Positions 17,573-26,281 of a stretch of 64,000 bases of DNA are shown here, one piece after another. This DNA is from Planctomycetales bacterium (lineage in GTDB: Bacteria; Planctomycetota; Planctomycetia; Planctomycetales; Planctomycetaceae), in contig JAPLOA010000079.1 in NCBI GenBank assembly GCA_026400835.1, positions 1 through 64,000 on the forward strand, given 5' to 3'. Within the stretch, counting starts at the first letter, position 1. Each line of letters starts with the position of its first letter. The position numbers were made by a program, and so were the translations under genes. The notes under the pieces were generated by a model. The model saw nothing but the letters and a program-made list of their open reading frames with translations. It was not told the DNA's origin and ran no database searches.

Positions 17573-18592
17573 TCAGAATCCTCTCAATTCACGAATGTCT
17601 GCAAATGTCCTTAGTCGATACCCGATTCCGGTGTAATCGAGTGCGGAGCAAAGCGATCGAACCGCGACACCCATTCCGTCCGGTCCGCTAAATCCACCAA
17701 ATTGGCCGCCGCCCTTCAGGTGTGGCTCGGTTTCAAGATAGAACCCCGGGATACCCAGTTTCTGCAGTCGCTGCTCGATAGCCGGAATCTGTTCTCGCAG
17801 GTCACGAAAAATCATTTCATGACCAGAATCGCCCTCGTCACAGGGAACAAAATTCTTCAGGCGTTCCTCATCGACAGCACCTTCCCAGACCAGACTTCGA
17901 TCAATGCGATAGTCCTTGACGTGCATCCATCCCAGCCACGGAAGAGTTGCACGATATTCCTCGAAGACCTGAATGGCGTTCTTGTTCTGAGCCGTAACAT
18001 TGCCACCGTCAAAGATCAGGACCATATTCGGATGGTCAACGCGTTTGGCAAGTTCTGCCATTAACGGACCGGTTTCGCCGACGAGATTCGGTTCAATTTC
18101 CAGCCCGTACACGAGGCCGTTTTCAGCACAAAGGTTCGTGATGCGACGAATCTGATCAGCAGCCTGATCCAGATGCTGCTCTGGCTTCGTGCCTCGCGGA
18201 TGATAGAACGAAAAACCTCGGATCAACTTCGTATCCAGCGCCTTCGCCACATTGATTGTCCGGGCCACTTCTCCAGCAAGATACTCTTCGAAAGGCACGA
18301 ACTTATTATGAGAGCCATCTTCGACATTCAGGAGTTTAACCTTGCCAACTCGAGCCCCGATGCTGGTGACTCGCACGCCGTATTCGGCATGAAATTGTCG
18401 AAGTCGCTCCAGCTTCTCCGCATTGAGTTCTGTGACGTGTTCGATTTTCCCATCGCCCGGAACGTCGATAAATCGCGGACTGTAGTTCCGAATTCCAATC
18501 GCGGCGAGTGCCGTCATTTGTTCAAGAGCAGTACGGCGATTAGCCGCTTCGTCGGCAAAAGCACTGATAATGACAGTTGGCTTGCTGGCCAT
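17573..18592 (-). CDS. Sugar phosphate isomerase/epimerase (xylose-isomerase-like TIM barrel)
   Basis: 339 residues from ATG 18592 (GAGG upstream). The family fold is visible as TIM-barrel strands: TVIISAFADEA, YGLEIEPNLVGETGP, HPNMVLIFDGGNV, WLGWMHVKDYR and GFYLETEPHLKG. The two Glu/His metal-ligand positions are in YGLEIE, MHVKD and YLETEPH. Members epimerise or isomerise keto-sugars, inositols or related compounds, with divalent metal. No transporter is adjacent, so substrate is unknown. It precedes the Trm112-like gene by three bases. Confidence 0.85.
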   Translation of the reverse strand: MASKPTVIISAFADEAANRRTALEQMTALAAIGIRNYSPRFIDVPGDGKIEHVTELNAEKLERLRQFHAEYGVRVTSIGARVGKVKLLNVEDGSHNKFVPFEEYLAGEVARTINVAKALDTKLIRGFSFYHPRGTKPEQHLDQAADQIRRITNLCAENGLVYGLEIEPNLVGETGPLMAELAKRVDHPNMVLIFDGGNVTAQNKNAIQVFEEYRATLPWLGWMHVKDYRIDRSLVWEGAVDEERLKNFVPCDEGDSGHEMIFRDLREQIPAIEQRLQKLGIPGFYLETEPHLKGGGQFGGFSGPDGMGVAVRSLCSALDYTGIGYRLRTFADIRELRGF

Positions 18593-18807
18593 GGAAACCT
18601 CAACAAAAACTGATCCGTGGATAGTCGCTCGAACCGACATTCTCATGGGTCATTCGAAAGATGACAAGTGAGTCGTTCAGATGTTTGTGTGCCAGGAAAT
18701 TCAGCAGGGAGCCCCCGGAGTCATTTATGCTCAGAAGACTGTCCGGGTAGAATACGCCGGCAGTTGCTTAGAACGACCCGTCCGGGAATTACCGAGCGTC
18801 ACCGACA

Positions 18808-19287
18808 ATGTCTACAGAAGAATCCGATCAAACTGGAGCGACAGACCTTCCCGATGTCGGTGTGTTGCTGGGAATCGATTATGGCACAAAGCGAGTTGGA
18901 GTTGCGGTTTCGGATCGCGACCAGAAGTTCTCAAGTCCACTTTACAATCATCAGCGGCAGGGGACTCAGGGGGATACTCGCTTTTTCAAGACATTAGTCG
19001 AAGAGTACCGACCTGTCGGGATGGTTGTTGGTCTGCCGATTCATCTGAGCGGAGACGAAAGCGAGAAATCTCGTGAAGCACGGAAATTTGCAGACTGGCT
19101 GTCTTCAGTAACCGGTCTTCCGTATTGTTTTCAGGATGAGCGATTCTCATCATTTCAAGCTGAGTGTCTGATGACGGATGCGGCCCTGACAAAGAAACAA
19201 CGTAAGGATCGCATCGACAAGATTGCCGCGCAGATATTGCTCCAGAACTTTCTGGAATCACGGAGAGTCCGACGCGGCGTGGACTGA
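18808..19287 (+). CDS. ruvX: Holliday-junction resolvase-like RuvX (YqgF)
   Basis: A 159-residue RNase H-fold protein. It has the N-terminal LLGIDYGTKRVGVAVSD with the first catalytic Asp, the VVGLPIHLSGDESEKS motif, the catalytic Glu of FQDERFSSFQAE and the final Asp in RIDKIAAQILLQNFLE. Family members are implicated in 16S rRNA pre-processing and anti-termination, and the Holliday-junction activity is debated. It is divergent from the epimerase gene with 215 bases between. Confidence 0.93.
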   Translation: MSTEESDQTGATDLPDVGVLLGIDYGTKRVGVAVSDRDQKFSSPLYNHQRQGTQGDTRFFKTLVEEYRPVGMVVGLPIHLSGDESEKSREARKFADWLSSVTGLPYCFQDERFSSFQAECLMTDAALTKKQRKDRIDKIAAQILLQNFLESRRVRRGVD

Positions 19288-19353
19288 GAAGCATCGTTCG
19301 TCGTGGAGATGAATCTTGCCCGTTGACCAATGTTGCTGACGACTCAACGTGGA

Positions 19354-20568
19354 TCATTTTGGGGAAGCGTCGCCCGTCAGAATCCATTCTTCGTTGAATG
19401 CAGCATGTTTCATAGTCTTACCCCCGTCAGTGAAATAGCTGTAGACCGCGTGGACCATGCCATCTTTCGTCTGGATTACGCAGGGGTAGTGGAAAGATCC
19501 TGTCGCTTTCTGCTCCAGATGCCGGGACGCTTTCCACGTCAGACCTTCGTCCGTGGAAAGGCTCACGGCGAGCTGATTTCTGCCGGAGGATGTGTCGTTA
19601 TGAACGAGCACCCAATGGCCGTTTCTGAGCCGAACACCATCCAACCCCGAGCCAGGATTCACAAGTTCGGAGACACCCACGGGGCCCCATGTGATTCCAT
19701 CATCAGTTGATTCACAGACTCGCACATGTCCGGTAAAACCATTCTCTCTCATGTAGGCAGCCAGCTTTCCATCATCGCGACGCAGCACCGCAGGCTGAAT
19801 TGCACCGAAGCCGAGCAGCGGCTTACTGGCATACCAGGTAGAACCGCCATCGTCGCTGATCGCCATAATCGAGATCGAGAACGTGTCGGTATAAAGCGGC
19901 AACAGGATTCTACCCGATGGCAGCACGGTGGGTTTGCAACGAGGCTGCCAGCCCATGCGCTGATAGAGTTTCTGGCTCAGCTTCTCCTTCGCGTCTTCAA
20001 TCTCCAGCTTTTGTTTTTCGGGAAGTGGTACAGGCAATGCGGAAAGAACCTGATCGAGAATTCGAATCGCTTCCGGCGAGAAATCATCGGGCTTCAGAAG
20101 AATCGTTTCACTGCGATTCCATTGAGGGCAACCATCACCAGCGGGATTGTCACTAACCTTGAGATGAGTCAGGCATGATTCCCAGCTATTGGCGATAACA
20201 ACCGGCCAGAAAAGCATCAGCCGTCCATTGGGGTCGGTCATCATGGCCGTGTTGCAATCAGGGAATCCCGGTGTGTCGGTCATCAGAAATTCCGGTCCCC
20301 ATTCTTTCTGGCCGGTTTTCAATCGAGATCCATAAACGGCCACATCATCGGCCGTTCGTTCGCCACTGCCACGATACCAGGAGACAATCAATTCGCCATC
20401 TGCAAGTTCCGCGATGCCCGGGGCATGATTGTGTTGCGGGTGCAATGGGAACACAAACTCCGATCGGAGTATGGGTTGAGAGGCATCTTCTGCAGCTGAC
20501 AATAATCTGCTTGCTGCAATCAGAAGCATGGAACAGAGAAACAGTGGCGAGCGAGCGTGGAAAGACAT
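19354..20568 (-). CDS. Exported sialidase-fold (BNR/Asp-box) protein
   Basis: 404 residues from ATG 20568. The signal peptide spans about residues 1-26 (LFLCSMLLIAASRLLSA). Three Asp boxes of the form SxDxGxTW are visible: SDDGGSTW, STDDGITW and STDEGLTW. An N-terminal HAPGIAELADGELIVSWYRGSG strand contains the Arg often found in exo-alpha-sialidases. The fold is a six-bladed propeller. Such planctomycete proteins are usually called sialidase or neuraminidase-like; actual sialic-acid activity is not shown. It is convergent with ruvX. Confidence 0.85.
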   Translation of the reverse strand: MSFHARSPLFLCSMLLIAASRLLSAAEDASQPILRSEFVFPLHPQHNHAPGIAELADGELIVSWYRGSGERTADDVAVYGSRLKTGQKEWGPEFLMTDTPGFPDCNTAMMTDPNGRLMLFWPVVIANSWESCLTHLKVSDNPAGDGCPQWNRSETILLKPDDFSPEAIRILDQVLSALPVPLPEKQKLEIEDAKEKLSQKLYQRMGWQPRCKPTVLPSGRILLPLYTDTFSISIMAISDDGGSTWYASKPLLGFGAIQPAVLRRDDGKLAAYMRENGFTGHVRVCESTDDGITWGPVGVSELVNPGSGLDGVRLRNGHWVLVHNDTSSGRNQLAVSLSTDEGLTWKASRHLEQKATGSFHYPCVIQTKDGMVHAVYSYFTDGGKTMKHAAFNEEWILTGDASPK

Positions 20569-20869
20569 TTCAATTCGTCTCAATGAGTTATTTGGTCGAA
20601 CGACAATTCAAGAACTCGCTCTATCGTAACCAGCGGCGGAGCTGGAAAACATTCTGCAGGAACTGTCAAGATCTGTCCGTTCCTCCGTCCAGCCTACTCG
20701 TTCGCCTTGAGCTCGCGTGTTCTGGCGGAGTTCTGCGGCGAATTGCAGATGGCTGTCGACTGAGAAATCTGATTTCGTGGTTACTGGAGCATCCACTGCC
20801 TGAATTGTTATCCTACGAAGATTGCCGGGACATTCTGTTGTCCCGCATCAGTACTAACTTGAGAGCAAA
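20569..20869. other. Intergenic region between divergent genes
   Basis: About 300 bases between the sialidase-like and ROK genes. A 96-codon frame beginning ATG 20583 ends at 20873, overlapping the ROK start by four bases (ATGA), which would be compatible with translational coupling. Its product, rich in Arg, Ser and Leu, has no recognisable motif and no good binding site, so I do not call it a gene. No other structure seen. Confidence 0.3.
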
Positions 20870-21874
20870 ATGACAGACGAGACCCCAAAACGCCGCATCT
20901 GGATCGGATTTGATCTGGGTGGCACCAAGATGATGGCTGTCGTATTTGACGACAAACTGAAGGTGCTCGCCAAGAAACGCCGGAAAACTCGTGGCAATGA
21001 AGGTGAGCAGGTTGCGTTGGAGCGACTCGCTGAAACCATCACAATGGCTCTTGAGGCGGCCGAGGTTCATCCGGATGAAGTCGCTGGAATTGGTGCTGGT
21101 GTACCTGGGCCGTTGGATCTTCAGCGAGGTGTCATTCTGGAAGCACCGAATTTGGGCTGGAAGAATGTTGCATTACAGGAGTTTCTGTCGAAAAGGTTTA
21201 AGTGTCCTGCAGCCCTCTGCAACGATGTCGATGCTGGTGTCTTCGGTGAATACAGCGCAGGAGCAGGGCAGGGGCAACGTTGTGTGCTTGGGGTGTTCCC
21301 CGGTACCGGGATCGGCGGCGGATGTGTCTACGAAGGGAAGATCTTTCGAGGCTCAAGATCATCATGCATGGAGGTTGGATATCTCCAGATGGCAACTGAA
21401 GGGGCGGCAGCCGGTGTCGGTCCGGTCGGAACACTGGAAGGTCTCGCAAGTCGTCTTGCGATTTCCGCTGAGGCTGCCAAAGCTGTGTTCCGTGGACAAG
21501 CACCTCACCTTAAAGAATTTGCGGGAACTGACATCGGAAAGATTCGTAGTTCGATTCTCGCAAAGTCTATCGACATGGGAGACAAAGCAATCGAGATGAT
21601 TGTGCGTCGAGCAGCAGAGCAGGTAGGACGTGGAATCGGCAGCCTTATCAATATCCTTGCACCTGATGTTGTGATTCTGGGAGGTGGTCTGGTAGAAGCG
21701 ATGCCAAAGTTGTATCTCGAGGGCGTTCGAGAGGGCATCAAACGCAACGTTCTACCGTCACTCGCCGATTGCGCGAAACTAAAAGTCAGTGAATTAGGTG
21801 ACTTGGCAGGGGCCGTGGGCGCTGCTGCATGGGTGCGTCAGGAGTCCGCCGTGAAGTCGGAAAAAAAAACCTAA
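20870..21874 (+). CDS. ROK-family sugar kinase lacking the zinc motif
   Basis: 334 residues with the ROK fold: IWIGFDLGGTKMMAVV (phosphate-1 loop), GIGAGVPGPLDLQRGVILEAPNLGW, the catalytic Asp in LCNDVDAGVFGEYSAGAG, and GVFPGTGIGGGCV. Typical ROK proteins carry a CxCGxxGCxE zinc motif; here the site reads AAAGVGPVGTLEGLASR, with no cysteine. The family includes glucokinases, fructokinases and transcription repressors; no DNA-binding domain is present, so a kinase is likely. The last codons contain a run of nine A (21861-21869), a slippage-prone tract. Substrate unknown. Confidence 0.85.
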   Translation: MTDETPKRRIWIGFDLGGTKMMAVVFDDKLKVLAKKRRKTRGNEGEQVALERLAETITMALEAAEVHPDEVAGIGAGVPGPLDLQRGVILEAPNLGWKNVALQEFLSKRFKCPAALCNDVDAGVFGEYSAGAGQGQRCVLGVFPGTGIGGGCVYEGKIFRGSRSSCMEVGYLQMATEGAAAGVGPVGTLEGLASRLAISAEAAKAVFRGQAPHLKEFAGTDIGKIRSSILAKSIDMGDKAIEMIVRRAAEQVGRGIGSLINILAPDVVILGGGLVEAMPKLYLEGVREGIKRNVLPSLADCAKLKVSELGDLAGAVGAAAWVRQESAVKSEKKT

Positions 21875-21931
21875 GCTCAAGACGCTTTCCCTCGAAACGG
21901 TCTCCTAATTTCCTCTGAAGCCAGTGTTGCC

Positions 21932-23566
21932 ATGAACACCCCAACTGAACCTAATCGAATTGATCAATTGGTTCGCAATGACGCCCCGCGTGCGGAAGCC
22001 CCCGTCGATTCTCAGCGAATCAAAAACACGTTTCCGCTAGCAGTTATTGAATTGGGCACATCAGCCATACGCATGGCCATAGGGGAAAGTGACGGCAGTC
22101 TTTCTGTCCGAGTTCTGGAGCAGTTAGTTCGCGGAGTCAGTCTCGGTAAGGACACTTTCACTAATGGAGAAATTCAACGGAAGACTTTGCAGGAGTGTGT
22201 GAAAGTTCTCAAGAGCTATCGGCGGAAGTTGAAGGAGTACCAATGCACCGATCCGAAGCATATCCGGATCGTCGCCACCAGTGCCGTTCGTGAAGCGACC
22301 AACCGTCTCGAGGTTCTGGACAGAATCTACATTGCCACGGGGTTCGCTGTTGAGCTGATCGACGATGCTGAGATCGCGCGTGTTACCTATCTGGGCGTTC
22401 GCCCGCTGCTGCAGAACGATACGACGCTGACAGATGCAATGACTGTGGTTGCCGAAGTCGGGGGTGGCAATACAGAAGTGCTGGTGCTGAAAGGGAAAGA
22501 CATTATTCACTCGCAACCCTATCGGCTTGGGTCGTTGCGATTGCAACAAATGGTGCTTCAATCTCAGGCAACTCGCAGTCGAGCTGGCAGTATTATGATT
22601 GGCCAGATTGATAGAACTGTTGAGCCGCTGATTGATCTTGTTCCAAAGGGGCGAGCGGCCGGGTTTGTGGCTCTGGGTGGCGATATGCGGTTTGCTGCCC
22701 GTGTGCTGGGGATCAATCTGCAAAGCTCCGGGCTGACCAAAATACCCGTTGAGGAAATAGAAAAGTTGTCCTCCCGGCTGGTCTCCATGACCGTCGATCG
22801 CATCATGCAGAAATACCATATTGAGCTCTCTCAGGCCGAGACCCTGGTTCCCGCTCTGCTGGCGAATCTGCGACTGGCTCAGTTGTTGAACTGCCAGCAC
22901 TTGCTGATCACTGGTTTCAATCTGCGTGACGCACTGCTTCAGGGAATGTTGAGATCGAATGACTGGTCTGCAGATTTCTGTGATCAGATCATTAGCTCGG
23001 CGCTTGAACTGGCTCGGAAGTATCAGGTCGACCTGCAGCACGCTCGGCACGTCGCGGATCTTGCCAGAAGGCTTTTTCGTTCATTGCAGTCCGAACATCG
23101 TATGGATATTCGTTGCGAGACACTTTTGTACGCCGCAGCCCTCTTGCATGAGACAGGGCTCTTTGTCGGGCTATCGGGCTATCACAAGCATTCGTACTAT
23201 CTCATCATGAACAGCGAACTGTTCGGGCTGAATGCTCTGGACCATCAACTGGTTGCGATGATTGCACGATACCACCGCAGAGCATCACCGAAACCAACTC
23301 ACGAGACCTTTGCCCGACTGGATCGTGACAGTCGTGTCATTGTGTCTCGTCTGGCCGGGATTTTAAGAGTCGCAGTAGCGCTGGATCATACGGGCAGTCA
23401 GCGAGTTCGAGATATCGAGTGTACGATCGAGAAAAATCGTCTGGTTGTTAACGTCACAAATTCCGCCGGTGATCTTTCACTCGAGCGCATGGAGTTGCGG
23501 CAGAAGGCGTCACTGCTTGAGGATACCTTCGGCCTCGGCGTGTTGCTGCGTGAGTCACCACGCTGA
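21932..23566 (+). CDS. Ppx/GppA-family phosphatase with C-terminal HD domain
   Basis: 544 residues. The N-terminal half has the actin-like ASKHA fold: FPLAVIELGTSAIRMAIGES, VATSAVREATNRLEVLDRI, VVAEVGGGNTEVLVLKGK and the GFVALGGDMRF segment. The C-terminal part (about 350-544) carries an HD-like helical domain with LLYAAALLHETGLFVG and HHSYYLIMNS-like positions (HKHSYYLIMNSEL). Enzymes of this family hydrolyse polyphosphate or pppGpp. The domain order with a phosphatase and a degenerate HD module (LLHET in place of LLHDI) is that of the larger Ppx proteins. No ppk gene adjoins. It starts 57 bases after the ROK gene. Confidence 0.88.
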   Translation: MNTPTEPNRIDQLVRNDAPRAEAPVDSQRIKNTFPLAVIELGTSAIRMAIGESDGSLSVRVLEQLVRGVSLGKDTFTNGEIQRKTLQECVKVLKSYRRKLKEYQCTDPKHIRIVATSAVREATNRLEVLDRIYIATGFAVELIDDAEIARVTYLGVRPLLQNDTTLTDAMTVVAEVGGGNTEVLVLKGKDIIHSQPYRLGSLRLQQMVLQSQATRSRAGSIMIGQIDRTVEPLIDLVPKGRAAGFVALGGDMRFAARVLGINLQSSGLTKIPVEEIEKLSSRLVSMTVDRIMQKYHIELSQAETLVPALLANLRLAQLLNCQHLLITGFNLRDALLQGMLRSNDWSADFCDQIISSALELARKYQVDLQHARHVADLARRLFRSLQSEHRMDIRCETLLYAAALLHETGLFVGLSGYHKHSYYLIMNSELFGLNALDHQLVAMIARYHRRASPKPTHETFARLDRDSRVIVSRLAGILRVAVALDHTGSQRVRDIECTIEKNRLVVNVTNSAGDLSLERMELRQKASLLEDTFGLGVLLRESPR

Positions 23567-23735
23567 ATGTTGCGGACGTCCGGGGCGTCCCGAAAGCATT
23601 CACGGCGCTGCTGCATGTGAATTGGCTGAGGCATGGTTTCCGGGAATTGGTTTCGCTAGAATTTCTGAGGTTCGATTAGTCTCTGGTTGTACGTAAGTTC
23701 GTTCGATCAGCCCATCAAAAATCGGGAACAATTTC

Positions 23736-24374
23736 ATGATGAAGTCTATGCACTCGTATGTTTTGGCGATGCTTGCCGCGGTTACTGTATGCTCAGGCAA
23801 CGCTGTGTTTGCGCAGGAAGAGAAATGGGTTTCTCTGTTTGATGGAAAGACGCTGGACGGCTGGGAGAAAGTTGGCAGCGACAAGAGCGTTTGGGAAGTC
23901 AAAGACGGGGCTCTTGCCGGATCCGGTGAAGCTTCGATGCTGGTAAACGTGAAAGGGCCCTTCAAAAATTTCCGTTATCGCGCTGAAGTAAAGATTAATG
24001 ATAAGGGCAATTCAGGACTTTATTTCCGGACAACTCGCAAGCCCGGCTTTACGGATGGCTATGAAGCTCAGATTGACAGCACTCACACAGATCCGATCCG
24101 AACAGGTTCACTATACGGAATGTGTCATGTCTATCAACAGCATGTGAAGCCGGATACATGGTTCACATATGACCTGGAAGTTCGTGACGATGTGTGGCGT
24201 GGGCGAGCAGTAACTCGAATCAAGATCACCGTCGACGGCAACGAACTTTACGAGTACCTCGATTTCAATCAGACGTTCAAAGAAGGTCACTTTGCTTTTC
24301 AGCAGCATGACCCGGGCAGCCACGTCTTCATTCGCAAAGTCGAAGTTATGGAACTTCCGGAAAAGAAGCAGTAA
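23736..24374 (+). CDS. Exported DUF1080 (3-keto-disaccharide hydrolase-like) protein
   Basis: 212 residues. The signal peptide ends near VFAQ (about residue 26). The single DUF1080 domain, a concanavalin-like beta-sandwich, shows WVSLFDGKTLDGWEKVG, GNSGLYFRTTR, GYEAQIDSTHTDP and FAFQQHDPGSHVFIRKVEV. In Bacteroidetes this domain is linked with hydrolysis of 3-keto-sugars; in planctomycetes it is abundant and often next to oxidoreductases that could supply keto-sugars. Here the neighbours are unrelated. A strong terminator follows. Confidence 0.88.
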   Translation: MMKSMHSYVLAMLAAVTVCSGNAVFAQEEKWVSLFDGKTLDGWEKVGSDKSVWEVKDGALAGSGEASMLVNVKGPFKNFRYRAEVKINDKGNSGLYFRTTRKPGFTDGYEAQIDSTHTDPIRTGSLYGMCHVYQQHVKPDTWFTYDLEVRDDVWRGRAVTRIKITVDGNELYEYLDFNQTFKEGHFAFQQHDPGSHVFIRKVEVMELPEKKQ

Positions 24375-24398
24375 AGCCGTACTTCAGCTACGCACTGG

Positions 24399-24436
24399 AA
24401 ACCTCGAGTCACCACATGGTGGCTCGAGGTTTTATT
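24399..24436 (+). terminator. Intrinsic terminator after the DUF1080 gene
   Basis: AACCTCGAG (24400-24408) pairs with CTCGAGGTT (24423-24431), extended inside by CACC/GGTG pairs, followed by TTTATT. It is a strong stem-loop at the DUF1080 3' end. Confidence 0.8.
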
Positions 24437-24461
24437 CATGTCGGAGATTGTGAGGTCGAAG

Positions 24462-24815
24462 TCACGTTCCAAGGTCACGATTGAATTGTTGGACACCCGT
24501 ATCTGATCCGGTGTCTTTTGGAGTCGGGACGCCACCATCTTCGCCAAAGAACTTCCCGCCAGATGTACCTTTTTCTGCGTTGAAATCGTCGGCGCGAGGA
24601 GCACTGTCATACGTGCTTCCTGGGGGGTACGGAGTTCCATTCGATGGCGGAACCACCATTGTCCCAGGCTGCACATATCCGCCAGGAGCACCATACATTT
24701 GCTGACCGTAAGGGCCGGGTTGATACATCGGCTGCTGATACATGCAGCCGCTGATTGCTGCTAACAGTGTGGGCACTTCAATAGCGATAAAGATGCGTGA
24801 TGGGAACCTGGACAT
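24462..24815 (-). CDS. Small putative lipoprotein, Pro/Gly/Tyr-rich
   Basis: 117 residues from ATG 24815. A short signal sequence ends with a lipobox-like LLAAISGC, so the cysteine would be lipidated. The following segment is a low-complexity run of Pro, Gly, Tyr and Gln (YQQPMYQPGPYGQQMYGAP), then an Asp/Gly-rich tail. No domain recognised. A similar small lipoprotein gene lies 240 bases upstream on the same strand. Confidence 0.6.
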   Translation of the reverse strand: MSRFPSRIFIAIEVPTLLAAISGCMYQQPMYQPGPYGQQMYGAPGGYVQPGTMVVPPSNGTPYPPGSTYDSAPRADDFNAEKGTSGGKFFGEDGGVPTPKDTGSDTGVQQFNRDLGT

Positions 24816-25056
24816 CCTGTCGGTTTCCTGCAAAAAAAGGCTCAATTCCAATCCTGACTGTGAACAGTCGGAGTGGAAGCGCGGAACACGTTCAGGTTTG
24901 GGAACCCGGCTGAGACCAATCCTATGGGCTCAGGCAGGAAGGAAAGTACCTTTCAAACCTGCAACTTCTGCAATTCTCGCGCACAGACCCGCAGAAATCG
25001 CCGGTGGTGTACCCAATCTGTGAAAATGTGTCCAGAGCGTTTTTTGCCGATTAAAC

Positions 25057-25347
25057 TCAGTCGATGCCGAGGTTTCGCTCGATGCTATTGGCTTTTTCTG
25101 ACATCAGATGTTTCTTGAACCAGGGGTCAGGATCCTTCTCACGGGCCTGATCACCGCGTGCTTCGTCCCCGACAAAGTCCCATTCGCCCGCGTCTTCGTC
25201 GGCACCCTTGTCCCAATCGTCCGGATTTGGCGTGAACATGCGTGTCATTCGCCGCATGGCAGATTTTGGATGCTCCACCAGGCCGCAGCCTGTGACCGCG
25301 ATGGCCAGAATTCCGAGAATAACTATTGGCATTCGAAAATGAATCAT
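25057..25347 (-). CDS. Small putative lipoprotein, acidic
   Basis: 96 residues. The N-terminal MIHFRMPIVILGILAIAVTGC has a hydrophobic segment and an AVTGC lipobox. The mature part is rich in Asp and Lys (DDWDKGADEDAGEWDF) and has an MRRMTRMF helix. No family recognised. It is divergent from the BshB1-like gene. Confidence 0.7.
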   Translation of the reverse strand: MIHFRMPIVILGILAIAVTGCGLVEHPKSAMRRMTRMFTPNPDDWDKGADEDAGEWDFVGDEARGDQAREKDPDPWFKKHLMSEKANSIERNLGID

Positions 25348-25481
25348 GGAAATCCTCGGACAATACGGTGTTCGCAGCAGTGACGGTCAACGTCACAGGA
25401 ATCAGAATTCAACACATCGCAGGTGGTGAGTCGAAATCGTTGCGAGTGTATTACACCGGTTCATTGCGCCCAGAGGATTTT

Positions 25482-26180
25482 ATGCATCCACTCGACATAC
25501 TTGTTGTATCGCCTCATCCTGATGATGCGGAAATCAGCGTAGGAGGTACCATTGCCTCTTCATTGCGGCAGAATCTGCGCGTCGGCGTTGTGGACCTGAC
25601 AACTGGCGAACCAACGCCTCATGGTTCTCTTGTCCTTCGGCAGCAGGAGACTGCAGCAGCAACTGAGATCCTCGGCCTGACCTGGAGATCTAATCTTGGG
25701 TTACCCAATCGCAGTTTGCAGCCAACGCTGGAATCTCGAAGACAACTGGCACAGGTGATCAGACTCGTGCGACCTCAGATCATCCTGGCTCCCTACTGGC
25801 AGGACGTCCATCCAGATCATGTGGCGGCCAGTAGTCTCGTGGACGATGCGAGATTCTGGGCGAAGCTAAGTCGTTCAGACATGGACGGTGATCCGTTTTG
25901 GTCCCCAATGCTGCTTCATTACTTCAGCATCCATTTGCGTATTCATCCGGTGGCATCGTTTGTGCTTGATGTTTCTTCTGATATTGAAACGAAAATGCAG
26001 GCAGTGAAGGCTTATGAGAGCCAGTTGATCAAAGGCAAACCGGAGTCGTTCCCCACCGTTATTGACGACATCCGTGATCGAGCCAGGTACTGGGGCTGGT
26101 CAATCGGGAAGGCCTTTGGGGAACCGTTCGTGAATCGCGAATCCATTGGACTGACGTCCTTGGGATCTTTGTTGCGATAA
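25482..26180 (+). CDS. PIG-L/LmbE deacetylase, BshB1-like
   Basis: 232 residues from ATG 25482; the frame runs further upstream but overlaps the divergent lipoprotein gene. Zinc and active-site motifs are SPHPDDAEISVGGT (His-Pro-Asp-Asp) and PYWQDVHPDHVAAS (His-Pro-Asp-His). The arrangement LDILVVSPHPDDAEI...DLTTGEPTPHG...RQQETAAATEILG fits BshB1, the N-acetylglucosaminyl-malate deacetylase of bacillithiol synthesis. bshA and bshC are not in the window, so the pathway assignment rests on sequence resemblance alone. A deacetylase of another GlcNAc conjugate is the alternative. Confidence 0.8.
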   Translation: MHPLDILVVSPHPDDAEISVGGTIASSLRQNLRVGVVDLTTGEPTPHGSLVLRQQETAAATEILGLTWRSNLGLPNRSLQPTLESRRQLAQVIRLVRPQIILAPYWQDVHPDHVAASSLVDDARFWAKLSRSDMDGDPFWSPMLLHYFSIHLRIHPVASFVLDVSSDIETKMQAVKAYESQLIKGKPESFPTVIDDIRDRARYWGWSIGKAFGEPFVNRESIGLTSLGSLLR

Positions 26181-26281
26181 TAGCGTCAACACTGTCGGTC
26201 ACCGGTCGTCGGTAAACGATTCAAAATCGTCTGTCTGCAAACTGCCAAGGTTGCCTGGCACAGAATGAACCTCCTGCTCCA

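Noticed and set aside
20583-20873. 96-codon frame overlapping the ROK start by ATGA
   Set aside because: The overlap is suggestive, but the product is Arg/Ser-rich without motif and has no good binding site.
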